64,000 bases of DNA from Micromonospora lupini (GCF_026342015.1 NZ_JAPENL010000002.1:1369001-1433000); one strand, 5' to 3'; shown: positions 8,688 to 16,759, counted from the stretch's first letter. Notes: generated by a model from the letters alone, not told the origin. Numbers and translations are program-made.

Positions 8688-8763
8688 GCCTGTACTCCTT
8701 GGTCGCGGCTGGCCACCTCGACGCCTTATCGCGCCTTCGGTCGGCCCGACGGCCGCACGGTCG

Positions 8764-8925
8764 GCGAGCGCCGCACGCTCGGCGAGCGCCGCACGGCCGG
8801 CGAGCGCCGCACGCTCGGCGAGCGCCGCACGCTCGGCGAGCGCCGCACGCTCGGCGAGCGCCGCACGGCCGGCGAGCGCCGCACGGCCGGCGAGCGCCGC
8901 ACGGCCGGCGAGCGCCGCACGGTCG
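8764..8925. repeat. Nine tandem 18-bp repeats (minisatellite)
   Basis: Nine head-to-tail units of GCGAGCGCCGCACGSYCG. Variation is limited to positions 15-16 (CT, GC or GT). A partial unit precedes the array. It fills much of the gap between ddl and the converging HIT-like gene. The repeats stay open in several frames, but no start, ribosome site or protein family supports translation. Confidence 0.9.
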
Positions 8926-8957
8926 GGCCTCTCGCCAACCCGTGGCCGTACCGACGG

Positions 8958-10070
8958 TCAGTGTGGCGTGTGCACGTCGGGTGGGGTGCGCCCGTCGGCG
9001 GTCACGACGGTGGGGGCGCTGCGGGGAGACGGGATGACCGGTCCGGGCTCATCGCCTGCCAAATCGCGAGCGTCTTCGGGAGCGTCTTCGGGTGCGGACG
9101 CGGATGCGGCCACTGGTTCGGCTGCCGGACCGTCGGAGGGCGTTGACGCGGCAGCGGACGTCGGGGTGGCGTCGGGCGCCGGCTCACCGAGACCGCCGGA
9201 GGGCACGGCTCCCAATTTGGTGTCCGCTACCGGGCTCTGCGGACCCTCGTGAGCGTCCCCATCCCCGTCGTCCCCATCCCCGTCGGCACCGTCAGCGCCG
9301 GCGGCGTCGTCGGTGTCGGTGGTGCCGGCGTCGTGGTCAGTGGTGCCCTCTACTGCTGGCTCCGGGATCTCCTCGGCCGCCTCGATGACCGACACCGCCT
9401 CTTCCTGCGCGGCTGCGGCATGCGCGGCGGCTGCGGCGGACTGGGCCAGCAGGCTCGACGGCGCCTGCCACTGGATGCGGGGCGGCTCGGCCAGCGGCCG
9501 GCCACCGAACTCGGCGAGCCAGGCAGCGACGAGCGCCAGATTTTCCCGCCACTGCTCCTCGGAGATCGGGGGCAGGATCGAATCCCACAGGGACAGGAAG
9601 GTCCCTCGCAACTGAAGCCGGCCGTACGGTCGGGCGAGGAACCACATGTGCAGGTGTGCGGAGCCGTCACCCCATCGGTTGACGTGCACCCGCGCCACAC
9701 CGTCCAGCGACCGGATGGCCCGCTCCAGACGTACCGTCATCACACCCAGCTCGGCAGCGAGCAGATTTGGCAGGTCACCCAGGTCGAGGTGCGTCCGCGA
9801 TTCCAGGATGAGCACCATCGGCAGGCCGGTCGGCCGGTCCATGGCGCGGACCCGCCATCGCTCTCCCACCCAGATGTAGGCGTCGTCGGGCGCGTTGCAG
9901 GCGGTGCATTCCCGGAGGCCCTCGCCCTTGCGTGGCGGTTCGACCGGGACCGGGTCGTCGAGCTGCTTCACGCGGAGATCACCCTCGAAGGGAAACGAGG
10001 GCCATTGGGTGAAGTCCGGGACTGAGGGAGGGGTGTCGTGCACGACGCTGACCCTAACCGAGTCTGGCAC
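8958..10070 (-). CDS. HIT-like nucleotide-binding protein with long acidic tail
   Basis: A protein of up to 370 residues. The first ~210 residues form a HIT-like domain: CTAC (residues 55-58), LPMVLILESRTHLDLGDL, then VNRWGDGSAHLHMWFLARP. The HIT triad would be H139-x-H141-x-W143; the third histidine is replaced by Trp, so hydrolase activity may be altered. The remaining ~150 residues are Ala/Asp/Gly/Pro-rich and very acidic (for example DDAAGADGADGDGDDGDGD), probably disordered. The start is uncertain: GTG 10070 (AGGTAGGGA upstream) or GTG 10043. The gene stands alone and points toward ddl. Its 5' side faces the parS/DnaA-box region next to parB. Function is unknown; a nucleotide-sensing role is only a guess. 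Confidence 0.7.
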   Translation of the reverse strand: MPDSVRVSVVHDTPPSVPDFTQWPSFPFEGDLRVKQLDDPVPVEPPRKGEGLRECTACNAPDDAYIWVGERWRVRAMDRPTGLPMVLILESRTHLDLGDLPNLLAAELGVMTVRLERAIRSLDGVARVHVNRWGDGSAHLHMWFLARPYGRLQLRGTFLSLWDSILPPISEEQWRENLALVAAWLAEFGGRPLAEPPRIQWQAPSSLLAQSAAAAAHAAAAQEEAVSVIEAAEEIPEPAVEGTTDHDAGTTDTDDAAGADGADGDGDDGDGDAHEGPQSPVADTKLGAVPSGGLGEPAPDATPTSAAASTPSDGPAAEPVAASASAPEDAPEDARDLAGDEPGPVIPSPRSAPTVVTADGRTPPDVHTPH

Positions 10071-10160
10071 CGCTGTCCCTACCTGTTCGCCCGGTCCCGA
10101 CCCTCCCGATCAGCGTTCGTCGTCGATCGCTGTGGTGGTCGCCACTGGTCGTCAGAGCGA

Positions 10161-10274
10161 TATCCACAGGCTGCCGAGAACGCGAACACAGGCCGTCATC
10201 CACAGGCTGACACCCGCTTTCACGCGGGGTTTCACGTGAAACGAGGGGTGCCTGTGGACAACGGGTGTGGATAA
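10161..10274. promoter_or_regulatory. DnaA-box cluster in the parS-rich gap
   Basis: Perfect boxes on the minus strand: TGTGGACAA (10253-10261) and TGTGGATAA (10266-10274). Near matches on the plus strand: ATATCCACA (10161-10169) and TCATCCACA (10197-10205). The two perfect boxes are 13 bases apart, start to start. The cluster is about 9.7 kb from oriC and next to parS at 10229. Confidence 0.6.
10229..10242. promoter_or_regulatory. parS site 1
   Basis: The perfect palindrome GTTTCACGTGAAAC, the core ParB-binding site of the ParABS chromosome segregation system. It lies 11 bases from the first perfect DnaA box. Confidence 0.9.
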
Positions 10275-10413
10275 CTTTTCGGGCCCTCAGTCGTTGCTGC
10301 CGAGCCGTCTCGTCGAGGCGTCGGGCCCGTGGGATGCCGAGATCGTCGCGACCGGAAGGGGTGGCCCCTGGCTGGTGTGCACACGTGCCGGCGGCCGGTG
10401 CCGCGCGGTCGCC

Positions 10414-10427
10414 GTTTCACGTGAAAC
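10414..10427. promoter_or_regulatory. parS site 2
   Basis: A second perfect GTTTCACGTGAAAC palindrome in the gap upstream of the HIT-like gene, 185 bases from site 1. Confidence 0.9.
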
Positions 10428-10989
10428 GGGTGGCTGAATCAGGTCCCGCGACGGATCACCGATCCGGGCTGAGGAGCAGATGTCCCCGTGCGCCCTCTCA
10501 GTGGGCCTCTGCCGCTCCGGAAACGAAGAGGGGTGCCTCGGGGCCGGCCCGAGACCCCGCAAGCGCCCTCGTCGCTCACGTAGGTCATCCGCCCTGCCGT
10601 CCGCCCACCCTCGGCCCGGTTCCGCACCCCGAAGGGCATGCCGGGTGCCGCGCTGAGCGCGCTCCCGGTTCCGGCGGTCACTCTCGCTGACTCGGTGCCG
10701 CCGTCGCTGGCTCCCGCGCCGCCGTCGCTGGCTCTGCGGGGTTGAATCCCTCGCTGACTTCGCAGGGTCGGGCCTCGCTGGCATTGCCTCCGTCCACCCT
10801 CACGTTGGCCATCCGGATTGAGGCCCGCCATCGACTGTCCCGCCCCTAGCCAACCGTCGTCGGCCGTGGCGAACTGGTGCCCCTCGTCCGCCCGTCGCCA
10901 GGTGGCATCTGCGGGTTGGCGTGGCAGGCGAGTCCGGGACTCGGCCAGCCGGGAGCGGCCGGGTCGTTGACCGCTGGACGTACGGCGCC

Positions 10990-11003
10990 GTTTCACGTGA
11001 AAC
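10990..11003. promoter_or_regulatory. parS site 3
   Basis: A perfect GTTTCACGTGAAAC palindrome 66 bases downstream of the parB stop codon. Confidence 0.9.
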
Positions 11004-11068
11004 GCGGACGGATGTGGAACGGCCGCGCATCCCGAGGGGAGGCGCGGCCGCAGATGGAGACGGGACGG

Positions 11069-12097
11069 TCAGTCCTCCGTCTCCCCTTCCTGCTGCACGC
11101 CGATGATGCCGACGATCCGCTCCAGGTCGTCCACCGTGGCGAACTCGATGGTGATCTTGCCCTTGCTCCGGCCGATGTCCACCTTCACCCGAGTGTCGAA
11201 GCGGTCCGACAACCGATCGGCGAGATCCGTCAGGGCGGGCGCGTGTGGCTTCGGTCGGCGTTTGGCGGCCTGGCCCTTCGCGGGACCGTCGTTCAGGGTG
11301 AGAGCCACGATCTCCTCGGTCGCCCGCACCGACAGCCCTTCGGCCACGATCCGCAACGCCAACTGCTCCTGGGCCTCCGAGTCGTCGAGGCTCAACAGCG
11401 CGCGGGCGTGACCGGCCGACAGGATGCCTGCGGCGACCCGGCGTTGCACCTGGGCCGGCAGGTTCAAGAGTCGGATCGTGTTGGAGATCTGCGGCCGGCT
11501 ACGGCCGATCCGGCGGGCCAACTCCTCGTGGGTGGCACCGAACTCCTCAAGCAACTGCTGGTACGCGGCGGCCTCTTCCAACGGGTTCAGGTTGGCCCGA
11601 TGGATGTTCTCCAGCAGGGCGTCGCGGAGCATCGCGTCGTCGCGGGTGTCCCGGACGATCGCGGGGATGTTCTCCCGGCCCACCGCCTGGGCGGCCCGCC
11701 AACGGCGCTCGCCCATCACCAGCTCGTACTTCTCCTCGTCGAGCTGACGCACGACGATCGGCTGAAGGAAACCGACCTCCTGGATTGAGGTCTTCAGTTC
11801 CTCCAGCGCCTCCTCGTCGAAGACCTGGCGGGGCTGCTTCGGGTTCGGCACGATCGCGTCGACCGGGATCTCCGCGAACCGGGCACCCGGCACCGGACTG
11901 AGCGCAGGCTCGCTCTGCTGGAGTGTCGGTACGACAGGTGCCGTCGACAGGGTCCCGGACGCCACACCGTCATCGTCGACGTCAACGTGCCCGTTCTCCG
12001 GCTCGGCCGTTACGGTGCCGGCGGCACCCGGCACCGGCCCGGTCGGGATGAGCGCCCCCAGGCCCCGTCCCAGACCGCCCCGAGGACGGTTCTTCAT
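11069..12097 (-). CDS. parB: Chromosome partitioning protein ParB (CTP-dependent DNA clamp)
   Basis: A 342-residue ParB. It starts with MKNRPRGGLGRGLGALIP, the N-terminal ParA-contact motif, followed by an acidic linker of about 50 residues. The CTP-binding domain shows NPKQPR (85-90) and GERRWRAA (129-136). The helix-turn-helix that reads parS is at about 188-212 (THEELARRIGRSRPQISNTIRLL). The C-terminal dimerisation domain ends in DDLERIVGIIG. It should load at the nearby parS sites and organise the origin for segregation. parA ends 27 bases upstream, so they form one operon. Confidence 0.97.
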   Translation of the reverse strand: MKNRPRGGLGRGLGALIPTGPVPGAAGTVTAEPENGHVDVDDDGVASGTLSTAPVVPTLQQSEPALSPVPGARFAEIPVDAIVPNPKQPRQVFDEEALEELKTSIQEVGFLQPIVVRQLDEEKYELVMGERRWRAAQAVGRENIPAIVRDTRDDAMLRDALLENIHRANLNPLEEAAAYQQLLEEFGATHEELARRIGRSRPQISNTIRLLNLPAQVQRRVAAGILSAGHARALLSLDDSEAQEQLALRIVAEGLSVRATEEIVALTLNDGPAKGQAAKRRPKPHAPALTDLADRLSDRFDTRVKVDIGRSKGKITIEFATVDDLERIVGIIGVQQEGETED

Positions 12098-12124
12098 GCC
12101 ACGCCTCCCAGCGACTTGTCCCCA

Positions 12125-13444
12125 CTACGCATTCCGGCCCACCGGCTCCTTGACGCCCCGCTCGGCGATCTCCTGGGCAGCCTCGAAGTAACTCGTGGCG
12201 CCCCGCGAACCGGGATCGTAGGTCATCACGGACTGGCCGTAGCTCGGTGCCTCGGAGACGCGCACGTTGCGGGGGATGACCGCCTGGAGGACCTTGTCGC
12301 CGAAGTGGTTCCGGACGTCCTGTTCGACCGCGTCCGCGAGGCGGGTACGCCTGTCGTACATGGTGAGCAGGATTGTGGACACGTCGAGCTTCGGGTTGAG
12401 GTGTTGCCGCACCAGGTTGATGTTGTTGATCAACTGGTTGAGCCCCTCCAGCGCGTAGTACTCGCACTGGATCGGGATCAGCACCTCCTGCGCGGCGACC
12501 AGTGCGTTGACCGTGAGCAGGCCGAGCGAGGGCGGGCAGTCGATGAAGACGTAGTCGAACTGGCCCGGGTAGGCGGCGATCGCGCGGTCGAGGCGCGACT
12601 CTCGCGCCACCACCGACACCAGCTCGATCTCCGCGCCCGCGAGGTCGATCGTGGCGGGTACGCACCACAGGTTGGGGATGCCCTCGACCGCCTGCGCCAC
12701 CTCCGAGAGCGGCACACTGTTGATCAGGCAGTCGTAGACGTCGGGGATGCCGGTGTGGTGCGGCACGTTGAGGCCCGTCGAGGCATTGCCCTGCGGGTCG
12801 AGGTCGACCACGAGCACCCGGTTGCCATGCAGGGCGAGTGCCACCGCGAGGTTGACCGTGGTCGTGGTCTTACCCACGCCGCCCTTCTGGTTGGCGACGC
12901 ACATGACCCGGGTCCGGTCCGGTCGAGGCATGGTCACCTCGCCACTGGGATTCAGGATCTGCACGGCGCGCATCGCCTCCATAGCCAACGGTGGGTCATC
13001 CTCTTCGCGCGTCGGGGTTTCACGTGAAACGTACGTGGGGTCGGCCGCGACCGCGGCCAGCGACTCGGTCGACGCGACAGGTACGTCGGGGACCACCGGC
13101 GCGGCGTCGCGTGTCGCCGCGGCGGTCGGCTGGTGCGGCACTGCCGGCTCGAAGCGAACCGCCGCAGCCGTGTTCCGTCGACCGAGCGGCTGTCGCACCT
13201 CGGCCGCGTTGCCCGGCCGACTGGGACCATCCGACGTTCGACGACCAGCCGCCGACTCGGGAGTCTCCAACCCGGCGAGGTGAACCGCCGAGTCGTCCCG
13301 CGCTGCCAGCGGATCGCCGTCCGCCGGATGGATGGACGGCCCGGTGGCACCGGGCGACCAGCTGGGGTAGTCGGTTTCACGTGAAACAGGGTCGCTGGTT
13401 GACCCGGTCACGCGTGGATCGTCGTACCTGCCGTCGTCATGCAC
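12125..13444 (-). CDS. parA: Chromosome partitioning ATPase ParA with long N-terminal extension
   Basis: The longest frame gives 439 residues. The ParA ATPase domain starts near residue 178 (TRVMCVANQKGGVGKTTTT) with the deviant Walker A at 186-194, FIDCPPSLGLLT as Walker B region, and a C-terminal FEAAQEIAERGV. It should bind DNA with ATP and move ParB-parS complexes. Residues 1-175 are low-complexity and Pro/Ala/Asp-rich, and contain VSRET at 20-24 and again at 139-143. Each copy is encoded exactly by a parS palindrome in the same phase. GTG 13444 is the outermost start; inner Met codons at 155, 158 and 172 also exist, so the extension may be shorter in the cell. Confidence 0.93.
   Translation of the reverse strand: MHDDGRYDDPRVTGSTSDPVSRETDYPSWSPGATGPSIHPADGDPLAARDDSAVHLAGLETPESAAGRRTSDGPSRPGNAAEVRQPLGRRNTAAAVRFEPAVPHQPTAAATRDAAPVVPDVPVASTESLAAVAADPTYVSRETPTREEDDPPLAMEAMRAVQILNPSGEVTMPRPDRTRVMCVANQKGGVGKTTTTVNLAVALALHGNRVLVVDLDPQGNASTGLNVPHHTGIPDVYDCLINSVPLSEVAQAVEGIPNLWCVPATIDLAGAEIELVSVVARESRLDRAIAAYPGQFDYVFIDCPPSLGLLTVNALVAAQEVLIPIQCEYYALEGLNQLINNINLVRQHLNPKLDVSTILLTMYDRRTRLADAVEQDVRNHFGDKVLQAVIPRNVRVSEAPSYGQSVMTYDPGSRGATSYFEAAQEIAERGVKEPVGRNA
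13017..13030. promoter_or_regulatory. parS site 4, inside the parA coding region
   Basis: A perfect GTTTCACGTGAAAC within parA codons 139-143, read on the minus strand as VSRET. It is 44 codons upstream of the Walker A segment. Confidence 0.9.
13374..13387. promoter_or_regulatory. parS site 5, inside the parA 5' end
   Basis: A perfect GTTTCACGTGAAAC at parA codons 20-24 of the longest frame, again read as VSRET. ParB bound here would sit over the start of its own operon. Confidence 0.9.
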
Positions 13445-13699
13445 CTGTCATCCCTGCCCGCTTCGGATGGTCGGTCCGCGCCCCGGCCAACTTGGCCACA
13501 CCCGCGCTCGCACCCCGGAGCGTACGGCCCCTCGGGAGCGGTCGGAGTCCGCGACGTCCGTCGGCCGCTCCACACTATCGACGCGCGGTCAGCCTACGGC
13601 GGACGGGCGCGGCCGGTCCACGTCGGGTTCTCATCCCCTCGTCCATCCGTACCGGTACAACGACGCAACCCGCCGACCGGACGCCCGATGGCGTGATGC

Positions 13700-14638
13700 T
13701 CAGCGGCGGCGCGCCCGCCCGCCGCGGGAGCGCTTGGCAGCGGCCGGCCGGGCCGGGCCGACCATCCGCTCGCGGACGATCTCCACCACGGTCGTGGGCG
13801 GGTCGATCACCCCGACACCACAGAGGTGTACGGCGGCCTCCCCGCCACCGAACCGCGCCACGACGTCGGCGTGCTCCTCGATCTCCGCAGCGGCGGACGA
13901 TCCCTTGAGCGCCAACAGCCGCCCGCCTCGCACGGCGAGCGGGAGACACCAGGTCGCCAACCGGTCCAGCGGTGCGACCGCGCGGGCCGTCACCACGTCG
14001 CCGCTTATCGGTTCCCGGCCACTCGAACCGCTGGCGGCTTCGTCGGCCCGGCCGCGGAACACACGTACCGACCGGGTCAGGCCGAGTCGCTCCACTACCT
14101 CGATCAGGAACGACGTCCGCCGGGCCAGCGGCTCGATCAGGGTCACCGTCAGGTCGGGGCGCGCGATGGCCAGCACCAGACCGGGCAGACCGGCGCCGGA
14201 GCCCACGTCGAGCACGCGCGCGTCGGTCGGAATGCGCTCGATCACCGCGGCGCAGTTGAGAAGGTGACGGTCCCAGATCCGAGGCGCCTCGCGTGGACCG
14301 ATCAGACCGCGGACCACGCCGTCGGTGGCCAGGATTTCGGCGTACGCGGCGGCCAGGTCGAGCCGGTCACCGAAGAGGGTCAGTGCCGCCGGGGCCAGCT
14401 CGGGCGGCAGCGCGACGTCCGACGGCGACGGTGCGCCGTCGGCCGAGGCGCCCTGTGCACCGTCGGCCGAGCCGCCCGGTGACGGCGAACCGTCGGCGGG
14501 GAGAGCCGAGGAGGTGCTGCCGTCGTACCCCGTCGGGTCGGTGTCGGTGTCCGGGGTGGTGCGCCGGACAGCGGACGGCCCGGACGGCGTGCCGCCCGGG
14601 CCGGTCACGGCGTCAGCCGTGGTGTCGTCGTGGGTCAC
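13700..14638 (-). CDS. rsmG: 16S rRNA (guanine-527-N7)-methyltransferase RsmG
   Basis: A 312-residue SAM-dependent methyltransferase that modifies G527 of 16S rRNA. The catalytic domain runs from about residue 80: LDLAAAYAEILATDGVVRGLIGPRE, WDRHLLNC, the SAM loop LDVGSGAGLPGLVLAIARPD, then IEPLARRTSFL and VVTARAVAPLDRL. The first 75 residues are Asp/Gly/Ser/Pro-rich and probably disordered, which is longer than the roughly 210-240-residue family average. The C-terminus is Arg-rich (RSRGGRARRR) and could contact rRNA. It lies four bases after jag, in the rpmH-rnpA-yidDC-jag-rsmG-parAB order usual for bacteria. Confidence 0.93.
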   Translation of the reverse strand: MTHDDTTADAVTGPGGTPSGPSAVRRTTPDTDTDPTGYDGSTSSALPADGSPSPGGSADGAQGASADGAPSPSDVALPPELAPAALTLFGDRLDLAAAYAEILATDGVVRGLIGPREAPRIWDRHLLNCAAVIERIPTDARVLDVGSGAGLPGLVLAIARPDLTVTLIEPLARRTSFLIEVVERLGLTRSVRVFRGRADEAASGSSGREPISGDVVTARAVAPLDRLATWCLPLAVRGGRLLALKGSSAAAEIEEHADVVARFGGGEAAVHLCGVGVIDPPTTVVEIVRERMVGPARPAAAKRSRGGRARRR

Positions 14639-14642
14639 CCGG

Positions 14643-15263
14643 TCAGTCCGCCGGCCGCACGACGATGCGCCGGTTGGGCTCGACGCCCTCCGACTCGCTC
14701 TCCACGCCGGCCATGGCGTTGACGACGTCGTGAACGCACTTGCGCTCGAACGCGGACATCGCCTCCAGGCGCACCGGCTCGCCGTACTCCTTGACCTTCT
14801 CGACCGCGTTCTTCGCGACGGCAGCGAGTTCCTTGCGGCGGTTCGCCCGGTAGCCGCCGACGTCGAGCAGCAGGCGGCTCGGCGTACCGGTCTGCCGGAA
14901 GATGGCGAGCCGGGTCAGCTCCTGGAGCGCCTCCAGGGTGGCACCGCGCTGGCCGACCAGGTTCTGCAGTCGGGCGCCGACGACCTCGACCACCGGACGG
15001 CCACCGGCGACCAGTTCGTCGATGTCGCCGTCGTAGTCGAGGATGTCGAGCAGCCCTTCGACGTAGTCGGCCGCGATCTCGCTCTGCCGGAACAGGTCGG
15101 ACTCGCCCACGGCCTTCTTCTCACGACCACCGCCGGTGGCCTCGGTGTCGTCGCCGTCGGCCTCGGTCTCGTCGACCTCGGTCTCGTCGCCGTCCACCGC
15201 GAGCGTCGCGGTCTCCTCCTCGTCCAGGGACTGCTCGGCGCGGGGGATGCTGGTCTCGGTCAC
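14643..15263 (-). CDS. jag: Jag/KhpB RNA-binding protein (KH-R3H)
   Basis: A 206-residue protein. The first 55 residues are very acidic (ETEVDETEADGDDTEATGG). A KH domain follows at about 95-145 (VVEVVGARLQNLVGQRGATLEALQELTRLAI), then an R3H domain with RANRRKELAAVA and LEAMSAFERKCVHDVV. The N-terminal Jag domain of Firmicutes is absent, as is normal in actinobacteria. KhpB proteins bind mRNA and affect cell division and elongation in other bacteria. It lies between yidC and rsmG, conserved as a unit; the 213-base gap to yidC shows no gene. Confidence 0.9.
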   Translation of the reverse strand: MTETSIPRAEQSLDEEETATLAVDGDETEVDETEADGDDTEATGGGREKKAVGESDLFRQSEIAADYVEGLLDILDYDGDIDELVAGGRPVVEVVGARLQNLVGQRGATLEALQELTRLAIFRQTGTPSRLLLDVGGYRANRRKELAAVAKNAVEKVKEYGEPVRLEAMSAFERKCVHDVVNAMAGVESESEGVEPNRRIVVRPAD

Positions 15264-15476
15264 GGTCTCATCTCCGTACTCGCTCGGCCGGACCGTCGGG
15301 TCCGCTGGTTTCCCGGGGCCGGCGGGAGGTCGCCGGTGCCCACGGGCACGTCTGTACGGGCAGTGTCGCCCGTGACCGCGTCGCGCGCGGTCGGTTCCGC
15401 CCGGCGCCGGCCGTACGGCGGCTGCGCGATGCGGGGTCGGGCCGCCGCCGGTTGCCCGACGACGGCCCTGCGGGGA

Positions 15477-16469
15477 TCAGCCCTGCCGCTTGGCCGGGCG
15501 GCTCTTCTTCGGGTTGGCCGGCTTGGCGCCCGGCTTCGGGCCCGCCACCTTCGGCGCGGTCGCCTTGACCGGGGCCGCGGGGGCGGCCTTGCCGCGCCCG
15601 AACAGGCCGCCCGACTTGGCGGGCTGCACCGGGCTGCGGGTGGCCGCGGGGGCGGTGACCTTCTTGGCGGTCACCGGCGGCGGGAACTTCCGCAGCACCC
15701 ACTGCTGCTGGGCGAGGGTGAAGAGGTTGTTCGTGACCCAGTAGATGATCACACCGATCGGGAAGATCGAGCCGGAGATCAAAAGCGACGCGGGGATGCC
15801 GTAGAGCATCAGCCGCTGGATCATCCGCTGCTGCGGGTCCTCCGCCCAGCCGGTCTTGAGGATCATCTGACGGCTGGTCAGGTAGGTGGTCGCGATCATC
15901 ACCAGGACCAGGACACCAGCGATGATCTTGACCGTGGTGCCGTTGGCGCCGAGGCGGGCCAGATCCTCCGCGGTGGATCCGAACTTGCCGGAGAGCGGGG
16001 CGGTGAAGAGCTTGGCGTTCGAGGCGCTGTTGAACTGGTCGACGGTCCAGCCGTAGATCGTCTTCTTGTCTTCCGGCTTGAACGGGTCGAGGCGCCGCAG
16101 CACGTGGAAGAGGCCGAGGAAGACGGGGATCTGGAGGAACATCGGAAGGCAGCCCATGAGCGGGTTGGCCTTTTCCTTCCGGTAGAGCTCCATCATTTCC
16201 TTCTGGAGCGTCTCCCGGTCACCCTTGTGCTTCTCCTGCAGCTCCTTGACCTTGGGCTGCAGTGCCTGCATCGCCCGCTGGGACTTGATCTGCTTGACGA
16301 AGACCGGGAACAGGATCACCCGGACGGAGACCACCAGGAAGACGATGGCCAGGATCCAGGCGAAGTTGGTGCCGATCACCGCGTCGACGGGCACCCCGAT
16401 GGCGTCCCAGGCGGAGTGCCAGGTCAGCAGGATCCACGAAATCGCGTAGTAGATCCAGTCGAGACTCAA
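15477..16469 (-). CDS. yidC: Membrane protein insertase YidC (Oxa1 type)
   Basis: A 330-residue polytopic membrane protein that inserts and folds inner-membrane proteins, alone or with SecYEG. Membrane segments are visible at about 5-20 (IYYAISWILLTWHSAW), 35-55 (FAWILAIVFLVVSVRVILF), 105-125, 180-200 (VKIIAGVLVLVMIATTYL) and 225-245. The conserved substrate-groove Arg is in VRVILFPVFVKQIKSQRAM, and CLPMFLQIPVFLGLFHVL is the typical Oxa1 signature. The Lys/Pro/Ala-rich tail (GRGKAAPAAPVKATAPK) probably contacts ribosomes. Its ATG overlaps the yidD stop by four bases. Confidence 0.96.
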   Translation of the reverse strand: MSLDWIYYAISWILLTWHSAWDAIGVPVDAVIGTNFAWILAIVFLVVSVRVILFPVFVKQIKSQRAMQALQPKVKELQEKHKGDRETLQKEMMELYRKEKANPLMGCLPMFLQIPVFLGLFHVLRRLDPFKPEDKKTIYGWTVDQFNSASNAKLFTAPLSGKFGSTAEDLARLGANGTTVKIIAGVLVLVMIATTYLTSRQMILKTGWAEDPQQRMIQRLMLYGIPASLLISGSIFPIGVIIYWVTNNLFTLAQQQWVLRKFPPPVTAKKVTAPAATRSPVQPAKSGGLFGRGKAAPAAPVKATAPKVAGPKPGAKPANPKKSRPAKRQG

Positions 16470-16759
16470 TTCGGTGCTCCAGTCACATCGGCACGGCGGC
16501 GACCGCCCGGCTCCGGCACCGGGTCATGTCCACCAGGGTGGAAGGGGTGGCAGCGCAACAACCGCCGGACCGCAAGCGCGGCTCCCCGGAGCGCGCCGTG
16601 CCGGGCCACCGCCTCCTGGGCGTACGCACTGCACGACGGGTAGAACCGACAGCGAGCCGGCAGTGCCGGACTTATCCACCGACGGTACGCGATGATGGGC
16701 GCGATCAGCACCCTGGCACCCGTTGACGTCGGGCGCGTGGCGGTCGGGTCGGTGCTCAC
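16466..16759 (-). CDS. yidD: Membrane protein insertion efficiency factor YidD
   Basis: A 97-residue protein of the YidD family. The diagnostic core is IIAYRRWISPALPARCRFYPSCSAYAQEAV, followed by GALRGAALAVRRLLRCHPFHPGGHDPVP, including the Cys residues of the family. It is thought to sit at the membrane surface and help YidC insertion. It overlaps the rnpA stop and the yidC start by four bases on each side, so the three genes are tightly coupled. Confidence 0.95.
   Translation of the reverse strand: MSTDPTATRPTSTGARVLIAPIIAYRRWISPALPARCRFYPSCSAYAQEAVARHGALRGAALAVRRLLRCHPFHPGGHDPVPEPGGRRRADVTGAPN

Larger units (their letters stand above)
8483..8694. repeat. 106-bp tandem duplication of the ddl 3' end and its hairpin
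   Basis: Copy 1 (8483-8588) covers the last ddl codons, the stop codon and the first hairpin. Copy 2 (8589-8694) repeats it with a constant offset of 106 bases and no net gap. I count about 18 differences, roughly 83% identity. Copy 2 has lost coding function but keeps a hairpin with compensatory-looking changes. Confidence 0.75.
10071..11068. other. Gene-free 1-kb region with parS and DnaA boxes
   Basis: No credible gene lies between the HIT-like gene and parB. The region holds three perfect parS sites (10229, 10414, 10990), two perfect and two one-mismatch DnaA boxes (10161-10274), and a repetitive GC-rich part at about 10680-10790 where a 17-base word recurs at 10697 and 10718. Open frames crossing it are Arg/Pro/Ser-rich and look like noncoding high-GC readthrough. 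Confidence 0.7.

Noticed and set aside
8764..8925. CRISPR array
   Set aside because: The 18-bp units are contiguous, with no spacers and no cas genes near.
8679..9146. Open frames with GERRT- or RRAPH-type repeats on the plus and minus strands
   Set aside because: They are translations of the 18-bp tandem array; no ribosome site, no family, and several frames are open at once.
10287..10996. Open frames in the parS gap (for example 165 and 185 residues on the minus strand)
   Set aside because: Arg/Ser/Gly-rich, no ribosome site, no domain, and mutually overlapping.
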